Numbered from the stretch's first letter, positions 51,343-62,419 are shown. The stretch: DNA of 64,000 nucleotides from Hymenobacter sp. DG01 (GCF_006352025.1 NZ_CP040936.1:1612001-1676000); one strand, 5' to 3'. The notes: generated by a model not told the origin, from the letters alone. A program made the numbers and translations.

Positions 51343-51379
51343 CAAACCCTTACCTCCAAATCTGGAAGTAAGGGTTTGT
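51343..51379. terminator. Bidirectional terminator between ppx and ppk1
   Basis: CAAACCCTTACCTCCA (51343-51358) pairs with TGGAAGTAAGGGTTTG around AATC. Confidence 0.85.
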
Positions 51380-51417
51380 TGTGTTAGCTCTGTAAGATAT
51401 GCCGATGGCTACCTGAT

Positions 51418-53703
51418 TTACTCCAGCGCCGCTTCTTGTTCGGGCTCTGGCTCAGCGCCCAGGTCCACGGTCACTGCCCTTTCGTCGGAGGCATTGGGCT
51501 CGTCGTCCACCGGTACGGAGGGCGGGTTTTCGGCCGCATCGGAGGTAGCGCTGGCCCGGATGGTGGCGCAGGACAGCCATTCGTCGTAGAGCAGCGTTTC
51601 CGACACCAGTCCGAAGTTCTTGCTGTAGAACTCTTTGTGCACGTTGAAGGCCGGTTCTTCGGCCTCGGGCTGGCGCTGAATGTAGGCACCATCCTCGCGC
51701 ATCACGTAGGTATTCTGATTATCCTTTAGGTTGAAATACAGGATGTTGATAGCCTCGCGCTTAAGCTGCGGGTTTACAATCAGGAACAAGGCCTCAATCC
51801 GCCGGTCGAAGGAGCGCACCATAAGATCGGCCGAACCGGCGTACACTTTGGGTTGGCCGGCCTGGTGGAAATAGAACATACGGGAGTGCTCTAAGTAGTC
51901 GCCCACGATGCTGCGCACCTCGATGTTTTCGCTGAGGCCCGCCCTACCCGGCCGCAGGCAGCAAATGCCGCGCACAATAAACCGAATGGGCACACCAGCC
52001 TTGCTTGCCTTATAGAACTCGTCAATCATCTCCTTGTCTTCCAGGGAGTTCATCTTCATGACGATACCGCTGGGCAAGCCTTTCTTGGCGTTGCGCACTT
52101 CCTCCCGGATCAGGGAAATAAGCTGCTGACGCATGTCTTTGGGCGCCGTAATCAGGTATTCGTAGTCATCGGGCTGAGAGTGGCCGGTGATTACGTTGAA
52201 GAATTCCGACACGTCGTGCCCGTACACGTCGTTGGTCGTCAGCAGGCTTACGTCGGTGTAGATGCGGGAGGTCTGCTCGTTGTAGTTGCCCGAGCCGATG
52301 TGCACGTAGCGCGTCACCTTCTCGCCTTCCTTCCGGATAATCATCATCATTTTGGTGTGCGTCTTGTACTTGCTCACCCCATAAATGACGAAGCAGCCAG
52401 CTTTTTCCAGCTTGGCACCCTCCCGAATATTGCGCTCCTCATCAAAACGCGCCTTCACCTCAAACAGCACCGATACGTGCTTGCCGTTCTCCGCCGCCTT
52501 CAGCAGGGCGGCCGTCACCCTGGAGTCGTCGGCTAGTCGGTAAATGGTTTGCTTGATACCCAGCACATGCGGGTCCTCGGCGGCCTGCTCCAGCAGCCGC
52601 ACCACCGGGTCGATGTTGTTGTAGGGGTGATGCAGCAGCACATCGTGGTGCTTGAGGTACTCGAAGAGGTTGTCATCGGCGCCCTCCGGCAAGCTCAGGG
52701 GCGCTACGGCGGCCGGCTGCTTGAAGCCCTTACCCCGGAAGTTGGGGTGCTTTAGGATCTGAAGCAGGCCCTTTAGATCAATCAAGGAATTGATAACAAA
52801 CACGTTGCCGTTATCGATATTCCACCGCTCCTTCAGCACCTGCATCAGCAAACCCGAGGCATTGGGCTCCACTTCCAGCCGTACTACCCTACCCTTCTTC
52901 CGGGTCTTAAGTCCCAACTGAATTTCCTTGATGAAGTCCACATCAATATCGTCGGACTCCTCCAGGGTGAAGTCGCCGTTGCGGGTGATGCGGAACAGGT
53001 TGGCCGACACGATTTCCACGTTACGGAACAGCTTGGGCAGGTTGGCCCGCACGATTTCCTCAATCGGCACGAACATCACTTTATCCTTGCGCGTGAGCTC
53101 AAAGAAGCGCGAGAGGTTCTGCGGAATCTGCACAAAGGTCAAGCGCTCCTGTCCCTTGTCGGGCTCCGCGTCCAGGATGCTGCCGGCCCGGGTTACTACC
53201 CCGAAGATGAGCATCTGGTTCATCATCAGTGGGAAGCCATGGTAGGAGTCGTACACCATGGGCGTGAGCAGCGGGAAGATGGTGTTCTTGAAGTAGCCAT
53301 CGGCCTTCTTCAGCTCCAGCTCCGTCAGCTCTTCCATCTTGAGCACATTGAAGCCGTTCTTCTCGAACAGGGGCTTCAACTCATTGAGGTAAGTCAGGGA
53401 CTGATCATTGATGAAGCGGTGAGCAAAGTCCAGCAGCTTGCGCCGGAAAGGCAGTTCCCGCAGCCCCGAGTAGTCAACCCGCTCCTTGCCGTAGTCGATA
53501 TAGTTATAGAGCGAGCCCACCCGAATCATGAAAAACTCATCGAGGTTGCTGCTGGTAATAGCTATAAAGCGCAGCCGGTCAAAGAGGGAGCGGCCGGCGT
53601 CGCGCGCCTGGTCCAGCACCCGATAGTTAAAGCGCAGCCAGCTCAGGTCGCGGCTGATGTACTTGCTTTTGCGGATGAGGTCGGCGGATTTGAACAGTTT
53701 CAT
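51418..53703 (-). CDS. ppk1: Polyphosphate kinase 1
   Basis: PPK1 makes polyphosphate from ATP at the membrane. The 761-residue protein from the ATG at 53703 starts MKLFKSADLIRKSKYISRDL, with the N-terminal FIAITSSNLDEFFMIRV, and the catalytic halves with HHPYNNIDPVV, VLGIKQTIYRLADDSR, the phosphorylated His in SKYKTHTKMMMI, HIGSGNYNEQTSRIYTD and RSIVGDYLEHSRMFYF. The C-terminus beyond residue 725 is acidic and Ala/Pro-rich. It is convergent with ppx. Confidence 0.96.
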   Translation of the reverse strand: MKLFKSADLIRKSKYISRDLSWLRFNYRVLDQARDAGRSLFDRLRFIAITSSNLDEFFMIRVGSLYNYIDYGKERVDYSGLRELPFRRKLLDFAHRFINDQSLTYLNELKPLFEKNGFNVLKMEELTELELKKADGYFKNTIFPLLTPMVYDSYHGFPLMMNQMLIFGVVTRAGSILDAEPDKGQERLTFVQIPQNLSRFFELTRKDKVMFVPIEEIVRANLPKLFRNVEIVSANLFRITRNGDFTLEESDDIDVDFIKEIQLGLKTRKKGRVVRLEVEPNASGLLMQVLKERWNIDNGNVFVINSLIDLKGLLQILKHPNFRGKGFKQPAAVAPLSLPEGADDNLFEYLKHHDVLLHHPYNNIDPVVRLLEQAAEDPHVLGIKQTIYRLADDSRVTAALLKAAENGKHVSVLFEVKARFDEERNIREGAKLEKAGCFVIYGVSKYKTHTKMMMIIRKEGEKVTRYVHIGSGNYNEQTSRIYTDVSLLTTNDVYGHDVSEFFNVITGHSQPDDYEYLITAPKDMRQQLISLIREEVRNAKKGLPSGIVMKMNSLEDKEMIDEFYKASKAGVPIRFIVRGICCLRPGRAGLSENIEVRSIVGDYLEHSRMFYFHQAGQPKVYAGSADLMVRSFDRRIEALFLIVNPQLKREAINILYFNLKDNQNTYVMREDGAYIQRQPEAEEPAFNVHKEFYSKNFGLVSETLLYDEWLSCATIRASATSDAAENPPSVPVDDEPNASDERAVTVDLGAEPEPEQEAALE

Positions 53704-53756
53704 GCTAGGGAAAGAAAGGCCGGACAAAATACGAGCAAACGGCCGTAGAAGTATGG

Positions 53757-54137
53757 CTACTCCGGAATAATAGCGGTGGCTTCTATTTCCACCAGCAGGC
53801 GTGGATCAATCAGGGCCCTCACCGCTAGCAAGGTAGAAGCCGGCCGGATGGCCCCAAAAACTTCTCCGTGGGCCCGGCCTACCGCCTCCCAATCGGCTAT
53901 GTTCACCACGAAGATGCGGGTCCGGACGACGTGTTCTGGTCTGGCTCCCGCCGCCTGCAGCGCCTCCCCAATCTTTTCCAGCACCCGCTTGGCTTGGGTG
54001 TACGCATCGCTGCCCGTAATGGTGTCGCCATCCTGAGCGGTAGTGCCGGCTACCTCTACCACGTTGCCAAACCGCACCGCACGGGAATACCCAATAATCG
54101 GCTCCCAGGGAGCACCGGAGGAAATAAGTTTGCGCAT
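53757..54137 (-). CDS. RidA family protein
   Basis: The 126-residue protein (ATG at 54137) belongs to the YjgF/RidA superfamily of imine/enamine deaminases. It has [19 protein letters not shown], the segment [21 protein letters not shown] and [17 protein letters not shown]; the active-site Arg ([10 protein letters not shown]) is kept. It may relieve damage by 2-aminoacrylate or act on a related imine. It lies 53 bases before ppk1 on the same strand. Confidence 0.9.
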   Translation of the reverse strand: MRKLISSGAPWEPIIGYSRAVRFGNVVEVAGTTAQDGDTITGSDAYTQAKRVLEKIGEALQAAGARPEHVVRTRIFVVNIADWEAVGRAHGEVFGAIRPASTLLAVRALIDPRLLVEIEATAIIPE

Positions 54138-54236
54138 AGAATAAGGGTAGGAAAAGAGGATGTTCTGTTTAACGTTGGGCTTTGCTATGACATGGAAACA
54201 AGCATCCAGCACATAGCCCATCTGTTTTACATCAAC

Positions 54237-54266
54237 AAAAAAGGCCCGCTTTGCAGCGGGCCTTTT
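54237..54266 (-). terminator. Terminator after gyrB
   Basis: AAAAGGCCCGCT pairs with AGCGGGCCTTTT; on the minus strand it is followed by more T, ten bases past the gyrB stop. Confidence 0.9.
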
Positions 54267-54275
54267 CAGCGTCAG

Positions 54276-56276
<2,001 letters not shown>

Positions 56277-56299
56277 TCAGCGCTTAGTGCGTAAGTAGG

Positions 56300-56307
56300 C
56301 AAAGATA
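56300..56307 (-). promoter_or_regulatory. Promoter-like -7 box for gyrB
   Basis: The minus strand reads TATCTTTG (exact TAnnTTTG) 36 bases before the gyrB ATG; an ACCGAA/TTCGGT hairpin (56307-56322) overlaps the spacer. Confidence 0.5.
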
Positions 56308-56322
56308 CCGAAAAAATTCGGT

Positions 56323-56658
56323 TTTTGCCAGCGGGAAGGCCGATTTGCTACCCCTACAAAGCCTACTACTCTTCTGCCTGCAGCCGGGTGTCCAACGCAG
56401 GCCTGCGGCCTCTGAGAAGTCTATACGCACCGCACTCAGGACCCGCTGATTCCTAGCAGCTTTTGTTTCTGAAATATGCCCCAGGCCGCGCCCCAAACAG
56501 CCCTGGCTCAGCCGGGAAGCCGGACGGTAGCCGACGCGGCCGTTCGACTTAGCAAGCCACCGAAACTTCAGGCACGGGGTAGCGGGGCCAGCTGGGCCGC
56601 AGCCCACCCCGCTGGCGCTACCAGCACACCCAACAGATAGTTTGAATTCAACAAGAAA
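56323..56658. other. Gap between gyrB and the tRNA genes
   Basis: No supported gene. One minus-strand frame (56284-56724) crosses it but runs into tRNA-Arg and has no family-like sequence. The region is GC-rich to about 56620 and ends with the tRNA terminator at 56659. Confidence 0.6.
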
Positions 56659-56689
56659 AAAGCCACTCAGCGCAAATGCTAAGTGGCTT
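56659..56689 (-). terminator. Terminator after tRNA-Arg
   Basis: AAGCCACT and AGTGGCTT pair, with a second AGC/GCT step in the loop; a T-run follows on the minus strand. Confidence 0.75.
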
Positions 56690-56699
56690 ATACTTGATG

Positions 56700-56773
56700 T
56701 GGCCCCGATGTGATTCGAACACATGACCGGCTGCTTAGAAGGCAGCTGCTCTATCCAGCTGAGCTACGGGGTC
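56700..56773 (-). tRNA. tRNA-Arg (TCT)
   Basis: On the minus strand the gene reads GACCCCG-TA-GCTC, with anticodon loop CTTCTAA (anticodon TCT), T-loop TTCGAAT and discriminator A. All arms form. Position 2 is A and its partner 71 is C, a mismatch in the acceptor stem where relatives have A-T. CCA is not encoded. Confidence 0.95.
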
Positions 56774-56780
56774 AAAAACA

Positions 56781-56817
56781 AATAGCCGCCCGCCCCAGAG
56801 GCGGGCTGACGGCTATT
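56781..56817 (-). terminator. Terminator between tRNA-Pro and tRNA-Arg
   Basis: AATAGCCG...CCCGCC pairs with GGCGGG...CGGCTATT; on the minus strand it is followed by TTGTTTTT. It would separate the two tRNA transcripts. Confidence 0.7.
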
Positions 56818-56820
56818 AAG

Positions 56821-56894
56821 TCGGGGTGGCAGGATTCGAACCTGCGGCCTCCTGCTCCCAAAGCAGGCGCGATACCGGGCTACGCTACACCCCG
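56821..56894 (-). tRNA. tRNA-Pro (TGG)
   Basis: The minus strand starts CGGGGTG and ends CACCCCG plus discriminator A. The anticodon loop TTTGGGA has anticodon TGG, and the T-arm carries GTTCGAATC. All stems are complete; the initial C1-G72 pair is typical for proline tRNA. Confidence 0.95.
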
Positions 56895-56899
56895 TTAGA

Positions 56900-56981
56900 A
56901 ATTAAAAATTGAGAATTAAAAATTAAAAAAATGCGGATCTGAATCGACCCACTTTCAATTTTTAATTCTCAATTTTTAATT
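56900..56981. repeat. Perfect AT-rich inverted repeat between tRNA-Pro and tRNA-Ser
   Basis: Arms 56900-56924 and 56957-56981 are 25 bases and exactly reverse-complementary, with a 32-base spacer. Each arm is itself AATTAAAAATT-GAG-AATTAAAAATT, a repeated 11-mer. The composition is unlike the GC-rich surroundings. Confidence 0.95.
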
Positions 56982-56985
56982 GAAT

Positions 56986-57074
<89 letters not shown>

Positions 57075-57105
57075 AGGTAGAAGTCCTTTCCGGCTGAAAG
57101 GTGTG

Positions 57106-57113
57106 CAAATATA
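57106..57113 (-). promoter_or_regulatory. Promoter-like -7 box for tRNA-Ser
   Basis: The minus strand reads TATATTTG (exact TAnnTTTG) 32 bases upstream of the tRNA 5' end, with TTTG 17 bases upstream. Confidence 0.55.
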
Positions 57114-57266
57114 CAAGCAGATTGGAGAATCAAATCCTTTTCAAAAAAAATATCTTCCATCTTGCTGCTTCAATAGCGGGCCGTACGCGCCGTTTTGGGC
57201 CTTTCCGGGCCTAAATCCGCTGCGCCTGTGCAGGGCTTGTATTTTGAACGCTAAGAAGTTACCGTA

Positions 57267-58250
57267 GTGCTGAACTGGGCGTATCCGCTGGGCTGGCCCG
57301 AGGGGCTGGCGGCAATTATTTTTTTTCTGCTTTACCTGGGCTACGCGCTTCGCACCCGTCGGCTGGCCGCTCCGCTGGGGCAGCGCGGCTGGGCCCTGGG
57401 CTGGAAACTGGTGTTGCGGGTGGCATACGTAGGCCTGCTGGGAGCGGCGCTGCTAGGGCCCGCTTACGGCATAACGCAGCGCCCCGTCCGGACGGAGGGG
57501 AAGGATGTATGGCTGCTGGTGGATCTTTCCCGCTCCATGGATGCCGGGGATGTGGCCCCATCCCGACTGCAAAAAGTAAAGCAGGAGCTGACTACTCTTG
57601 TCAGCCGGTTTCAGGCCGACCGACTGGGACTTATCGTGTTTGGGGGGGAGGCCTACGTGCAATGCCCGCTTACCTATGATCAGGCGGCCCTGCAGCTGTT
57701 TCTGAATACGCTGCAAACCTCACTGGTGCCTGCGGCCAGCACCGACCTGGCGACTCCGCTGGAACTCGTGCTGCAGCGTTTGGAAAGCTCGCAGTCGGGC
57801 ACGGCGGAGGCCCGCCCCCGCGCCGTAGCTATTGTACTGGTAACCGACGGCGAGGACTTTGGCGAAAACCTGGAGCCGACCACGCGCATTCTGGCCCGCT
57901 CCGGCACCCGCGTGTTCCCGATGGGTGTAGGCACTGCTGAAGGCAGCCGGATTCCGCAGGCGAGTGGCCGGGGCTACCTCCGGGATGCCCGCGGCCGGGA
58001 GGCTATAACGCGGCTTGTACCGGCTCCGCTACGCCGCCTGGCGGAGCAAACCGGCGGGCAGTATTTTGAACTTACGGACCGACGCAACGAGTTTCCGCTG
58101 TTGCTGAACGCCCTGAACCGCCTGGAAGGACAGGCAGAGCAGGTGCGCACCGTTTCGGTAGCCGATAACCGCTACCGCTACCCCCTGGTGCTGGCGCTGC
58201 TGTTAGTGCTGCTGGATGTGGTAGTTACCGTTAAAGTAATTCGGCCGTGA
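57267..58250 (+). CDS. batB: BatB-like von Willebrand factor A domain protein
   Basis: The 327-residue protein starts with GTG at 57267. Two N-terminal membrane helices (about 10-27 and 48-72) precede a VWA domain with the metal site VDLSRSMDAGD and VIVLVTDGEDFGEN; a last helix (about 300-322) ends it. This plan is that of BatA/BatB of Bacteroidota aerotolerance operons. The usual moxR, DUF58 and second VWA gene are absent here. A TATTTTG box lies at 57240-57246. The stop overlaps the next gene by four bases. Confidence 0.88.
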   Translation: MLNWAYPLGWPEGLAAIIFFLLYLGYALRTRRLAAPLGQRGWALGWKLVLRVAYVGLLGAALLGPAYGITQRPVRTEGKDVWLLVDLSRSMDAGDVAPSRLQKVKQELTTLVSRFQADRLGLIVFGGEAYVQCPLTYDQAALQLFLNTLQTSLVPAASTDLATPLELVLQRLESSQSGTAEARPRAVAIVLVTDGEDFGENLEPTTRILARSGTRVFPMGVGTAEGSRIPQASGRGYLRDARGREAITRLVPAPLRRLAEQTGGQYFELTDRRNEFPLLLNALNRLEGQAEQVRTVSVADNRYRYPLVLALLLVLLDVVVTVKVIRP

Positions 58251-59212
58251 AGAATATTGTAGTAGGCAGCCTGTTACTGCTTAGCACCTGGGGTAGCCTG
58301 ACCCGCATCCATGACCGAAACGAGGCCATTCAGCAAGGCGCCGATGCTTATGCCCGGGGCAATTACAGGGTGGCGGCAGCGGCCTACAAAAGAGCCACGC
58401 TCAGCCTGGGAGCCCGCGATGAAGCCGTGTGGCTGAACCTGGCCCACGCCACGGCCCGCGCCGGCCAGGCCGCCGAAGCGCGAGGGTATTACAGCCGGCT
58501 GGTTACCAGTAAGGAGCCCGTTACCCGAAGCGTAGCCCTGCAGCAGCTGGGTGTGCTGGCCGCGGCCCAGCAGGATTATGCTCAAGCCGTGGGCCTGTTA
58601 CGACAGGCCCTGGTGGCTAACCCCACCAACGCCGATGCCCGCTTCAACTACGAGGTGCTGCGCACATTCCTGGCACAACGCGCCCCGACCCCGCCGCCCC
58701 CCGGAACCAACGGCGGCTCAGGGCCCCGCAAACCCGGAGAAAGCGCCCCGCAGCCACGCCCCGGAGCTGATAACCCAGGTGAAGTGACCGACCCAACCCA
58801 GCAGCAGGATCCACGCGCTACCCCGCAAACCCGCCCCGACGCGGCGGGCCAGACCGACCCGAACCGTCCGTCTTCCAGCCCTAGCACTTCCGCGGAGGGC
58901 AGCTTCCGGCCGGGACAGGGGCCGCAGCGCAACATGGCTCAGGGCAACGAGCCGGGGGCAGTCCGGGGCCTCAGCGACTCTGACACGGGAGCCGAAGCAG
59001 CCACCGGCGCCAGCCGCCGGGGCGGTACCGAGGCAGCAGCAAACGCCGAGGCCAACATCCAGACCCAGCGGGCCCGCCTGCAGCAGCTGAACCTGAGCAC
59101 AGGTCAGGCCCGCCAGATTCTGGAAGCCCTGCACGCGGCCGAGCAGCAGTACCTGCAACAGCTCCCGCGTAAGGCGGCTCAGCCGCAGCCCAAGGGCAAG
59201 CCCGGTTGGTAA
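58247..59212 (+). CDS. batC: BatC-like tetratricopeptide protein
   Basis: The 321-residue protein begins with GTG at 58247, overlapping batB by four bases, so the two are probably translationally coupled. A signal-like segment (VVGSLLLLSTWGSL) is followed by about three TPR units (ADAYARGNYRVAAAAYKRAT, AVWLNLAHATARAGQAAEAR, GVLAAAQQDYAQAVGLLRQAL). Residues about 145-250 are a Pro/Gln/Gly-rich disordered stretch; a short helix with ARQILEALHAAEQQYLQQL ends the protein. It resembles BatC, thought to work with BatB at the envelope. Confidence 0.82.
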   Translation: MKNIVVGSLLLLSTWGSLTRIHDRNEAIQQGADAYARGNYRVAAAAYKRATLSLGARDEAVWLNLAHATARAGQAAEARGYYSRLVTSKEPVTRSVALQQLGVLAAAQQDYAQAVGLLRQALVANPTNADARFNYEVLRTFLAQRAPTPPPPGTNGGSGPRKPGESAPQPRPGADNPGEVTDPTQQQDPRATPQTRPDAAGQTDPNRPSSSPSTSAEGSFRPGQGPQRNMAQGNEPGAVRGLSDSDTGAEAATGASRRGGTEAAANAEANIQTQRARLQQLNLSTGQARQILEALHAAEQQYLQQLPRKAAQPQPKGKPGW

Positions 59213-59350
59213 ACAACCCGCCCGGTCAGGAGTTCATGTGCCCAAGGCGTTCATGAAACCCATGGGGGTAGGAAAAGGGCTTTCCTTCTCCCCTATCGGC
59301 CGAATTTCTACCTTTACCTCACCAAGTAACCAACCCCACCCAACCTGTTT

Positions 59351-60532
59351 ATGCAAATCAAAGAAGTTGTTATTGTCGCGGCCGTGCGCACGCCTATCGG
59401 CTCGTTCGGGGGTAGCCTCGCCTCGCTGTCGGCTACGGAACTGGGCGCCATTGCCCTGAAAGGTGCCCTGGAAAAAGCCGGCATCGAGGGCAAGGAAGTG
59501 GACCAGGTCATCATGGGCAACGTTATTTCGGCCAACCTGGGCCAGGCGCCTGCTCGCCAGGCCGCCAAGAAAGCCGGCCTGCCCGATACCGTAGAGTGCA
59601 CTACCGTGAACAAAGTATGCGCTTCGGGTACCAAAGCCATCATGTTCGGGGCCCAGGCCATTATGCTGGGCCAGTCGGAAGTGGTACTGGCGGGCGGCAT
59701 GGAAAGCATGTCGAACGTACCGTATTACCTCGACAAAGCCCGTTTTGGGGCTAAATACGGCCACGGCCAGATGATTGACGGCCTGATGAAGGACGGCCTC
59801 TGGGACCCCTACCACGATTTCGCCATGGGCGTGGCTGCTGACCGCACGGCAGCTCACTACGGCATCACCCGCGAGGAGCAGGACGCCTTTGCCCAGCAGA
59901 GCTACGAGCGTAGCGCCGCCGCCGCCCAGGCCGGCAAGAAAAAGGATGAAATCGTGCCCGTAACCATCATGGTGCGCGGTAAGGAAACCGTTATCAGTGA
60001 CGACGAGGAGTATACCAAGGCCGATTTCGCCAAGTTTGCCAGCCTGAAACCGGCTTTCGGCAAGGAAGGCACCGTAACGGCAGCCAACGCTTCTACCCTC
60101 AACGATGGCGCGGCCGCCGTGCTGCTGATGAGCCGCGAGAAAGCCGAGGAGCTGGGCGTGAAGCCCCTGGCCCGGATTCGGGGCTTTGCCGATGCCGAGC
60201 AGGCTCCCGAGTGGTTCACCACTTCTCCAGCCCTCGCCATTCCGAAAGCCCTGAAGCACGCCGGCCTGGAAGCCAAGGATGTTGATTTCTATGAGATTAA
60301 CGAGGCTTTCTCGGTGGTTTCGTTGGCAAACAACAAGCTACTGGAGCTGGAAGGCACCAAGGTAAACCCCTACGGCGGCGCCGTGTCATTGGGTCACCCG
60401 CTGGGCGCTTCGGGCGCGCGCATTGTTACAACCCTGGTCAATGTGCTGCACAACGAAGGCGGCAAAATTGGCGTGGCCGGCATCTGCAACGGCGGCGGCG
60501 GCGCAAGCTCCCTCGTGGTAGAAAAACTATAA
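59351..60532 (+). CDS. Acetyl-CoA C-acetyltransferase (thiolase)
   Basis: The 393-residue thiolase condenses two acetyl-CoA to acetoacetyl-CoA or cleaves the reverse. It has the active-site Cys in TVNKVCASGTKAI, the catalytic His in SLGHPLGASGARI and the second Cys in GICNGGGGASS. The length and GGMESMSNVPY motif fit the acetoacetyl-CoA (AtoB/PhaA) type; degradative thiolases cannot be excluded. A TACCTTTA box lies at 59309-59316. No partner genes for beta-oxidation or PHB are visible. Confidence 0.93.
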   Translation: MQIKEVVIVAAVRTPIGSFGGSLASLSATELGAIALKGALEKAGIEGKEVDQVIMGNVISANLGQAPARQAAKKAGLPDTVECTTVNKVCASGTKAIMFGAQAIMLGQSEVVLAGGMESMSNVPYYLDKARFGAKYGHGQMIDGLMKDGLWDPYHDFAMGVAADRTAAHYGITREEQDAFAQQSYERSAAAAQAGKKKDEIVPVTIMVRGKETVISDDEEYTKADFAKFASLKPAFGKEGTVTAANASTLNDGAAAVLLMSREKAEELGVKPLARIRGFADAEQAPEWFTTSPALAIPKALKHAGLEAKDVDFYEINEAFSVVSLANNKLLELEGTKVNPYGGAVSLGHPLGASGARIVTTLVNVLHNEGGKIGVAGICNGGGGASSLVVEKL

Positions 60533-60603
60533 ACACCGAGTAAGACGGCTTTTCCGGATTACCCGGATTTCGACGCCGAAAACGAGCGTCTGAGTTTACT
60601 GGA

Positions 60604-60636
60604 GCCCTGCTGCATCTTTTTGCGGCAGGGCTTTTG
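60604..60636 (+). terminator. Terminator after the thiolase gene
   Basis: AGCCCTGCTGC and GCGGCAGGGCT pair around an eight-base T-rich loop, followed by TTTGTTT, 70 bases past the stop. Confidence 0.8.
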
Positions 60637-60779
60637 TTTGGGAATTAGGTTGGCTGGACGTTGGTGGACCTAACGGGTGGAATGAAAGAGCTCAACCCGG
60701 GGTATTAACCCGACGCCCCCTACCCCCTCTGCTGGCTCTAACCCGAAAATACTTTCTGATTTACCGCGTTCTTGCGCCT

Positions 60780-62237
60780 ATGAAACGACTTGTCTTTGCG
60801 CTGCTTCTGCTGGCTTCCACGGCTGCTCAGGCCCAGAAGCTGCGGCGCCTCACCACCTATTTCGATTCTACCAATACCCGCAAGCGCGAAATTTTCTCCG
60901 CTGTGGTGGGGCCCGACACCGTGATGCAGGGTCCTTACAAGCGGTTTTACTACTCGGGCAAGCTGGAGGCCCAAACCCGCTACACCGACGGCAAGCGCGA
61001 CTCGGCTTACGTGGAGTTTCACCCCAACGGCGGCCGGCGGCTGGAGGTCACCTACCGCCAGGGCGTGCGGCAGGGGCCCTTCAAAACCTATTATGATAAC
61101 GGCAAAGTAGCCCAGGAAGGCGCCTATGAGGAAGACCAGCCCACCGGCCTGCTGCGCTACTACCACCCCAGCGGGGAGGTAAAGCTGGAAACTTCCCTCG
61201 ACCACGGGCAGCCGGCCGGAACCATCCGGGAGCTGTACCCCTCGGGTAAGCCCCGGGTGGAAATCACCTACCAGAACGGGCAAGCCAACGGCCCCGTGAA
61301 AACCTACTACGAAAACGGGCAGCTGCAGAGTGAGGGCGTGTTCAGCAAGGGTTTGCTAGCTGGCCCCTACAAAACTTATTATGACAACGGGCAGGTGGAA
61401 ACCGACGTGCAGGCCGATAAATCGGGGCGGGGCAGCTACCGCAGCTACTACCGCTCCGGCAAGCTGCGCACCGAGGGCACCTACGCGCCGGCTACGCTGG
61501 TGGGCAGGGCCGTGAAAAACCCGCTGGCCGACGACCTCACCAAACAAGCCAAAAACCTGGTGGGCGGCACCAGCAACCTCGATGGCCCAGCCAAATCCTA
61601 CTACGAAAGCGGGGCCGTGAAAAGCACCCAGACCTACCGACAGGGCGTATTGGTGGGCACCCAGCAAGACTACTACGAGTCCGGGAAGGTGCAGCAGAAG
61701 ATAGAGTACGCCAACCAGGGCCGCGACCGGAAAATTACGGGCTACTACGAGGATGGCCTGCCCAAAGAGGAGCAGCAGTATAAGAACGGTGTTCCGGCGG
61801 GTATCTGGCGCGTGTTCCACCCCGGCGGCAAGCAGGTGCAGAAGCAGGAAACCTACGTAGGCGGCAAGCTGGCCGGCGAACAGCTTACCTACTACCCCAC
61901 CGGCACCGTGCAAAGCAAGCTGACGTATGAGGCCGGCAAAACTACCGGGCTGGGCCAGGAGTACTACCCCTCCGGCAAGCTCAAAGCCGAAACCACCTAT
62001 GTGAAAGGTCTGAAAACGGGCCCCTACCGCCAGCTGCGCGAAGACGGTACCCCGGAGGTAGCGGGGGCCTTCCGCAATGGCAAGGAAACCGGCGTGTGGA
62101 GCTACTTTGAGGCTGATGGCAAAACCGTGCACGAGAAGAAAACCTTCCGCAATGGGCAGGTGGTAACCGCGGGCACTACCCCCGCCGCCAAGCCAGCCCC
62201 GGCTCGCAAGCCCGCTACGCCGGTTAAACGCAAATAA
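60780..62237 (+). CDS. Secreted YwqK/MORN-repeat protein
   Basis: The 485-residue protein has a signal peptide (LVFALLLLASTAAQAQ) and about 15 imperfect repeats of the kind YYDNGKVAQEGAYEEDQPTG or YYPSGKLKAETTYVKG, one about every 22-25 residues. Such repeats occur in MORN and YwqK proteins. The name YwqK family antitoxin is used in databases, but no toxin gene is adjacent and the protein is secreted, so an antitoxin role is doubtful. The C-terminus is a basic Ala/Pro/Lys tail. Confidence 0.88.
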   Translation: MKRLVFALLLLASTAAQAQKLRRLTTYFDSTNTRKREIFSAVVGPDTVMQGPYKRFYYSGKLEAQTRYTDGKRDSAYVEFHPNGGRRLEVTYRQGVRQGPFKTYYDNGKVAQEGAYEEDQPTGLLRYYHPSGEVKLETSLDHGQPAGTIRELYPSGKPRVEITYQNGQANGPVKTYYENGQLQSEGVFSKGLLAGPYKTYYDNGQVETDVQADKSGRGSYRSYYRSGKLRTEGTYAPATLVGRAVKNPLADDLTKQAKNLVGGTSNLDGPAKSYYESGAVKSTQTYRQGVLVGTQQDYYESGKVQQKIEYANQGRDRKITGYYEDGLPKEEQQYKNGVPAGIWRVFHPGGKQVQKQETYVGGKLAGEQLTYYPTGTVQSKLTYEAGKTTGLGQEYYPSGKLKAETTYVKGLKTGPYRQLREDGTPEVAGAFRNGKETGVWSYFEADGKTVHEKKTFRNGQVVTAGTTPAAKPAPARKPATPVKRK

Positions 62238-62260
62238 TAGCTTAACGCTATATCTGGCCC

Positions 62261-62268
62261 TACTTTTG
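62261..62268 (+). promoter_or_regulatory. Promoter-like -7 box for the propeller gene
   Basis: TACTTTTG (exact TAnnTTTG) lies 152 bases before the ATG at 62420. Confidence 0.45.
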
Positions 62269-62323
62269 CGGAGGTTCGGTCAGATTGGTTTTGCTGCTCC
62301 GGGACGCTACCCCTATCTTTCCC

Positions 62324-62369
62324 CAGAAGGCCTTTCTGCTTGTCATGCAAGACTCAGGAAGGCCTTCTG
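62324..62369 (+). terminator. Terminator-like hairpin in the leader of the propeller gene
   Basis: CAGAAGGCCTT (62324-62334) pairs with AAGGCCTTCTG (62359-62369), followed by CTTTTC. It may end transcription of the YwqK-repeat gene or act in the leader of the next gene. Confidence 0.65.
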
Positions 62370-62419
62370 CTTTTCACTAATCACGCCTGTATCGATTCTA
62401 CCCTCTACCCTTCTTCTTT

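Noticed and set aside
56284..56724. Minus-strand frame between gyrB and tRNA-Arg
   Set aside because: It runs into the tRNA gene, is rich in Cys, Gly and Arg without pattern, and overlaps a terminator.
60780..62237. Toxin-antitoxin system based on the YwqK label
   Set aside because: The protein has a signal peptide and no adjacent toxin gene; the repeats are of MORN type. The name alone is not evidence.
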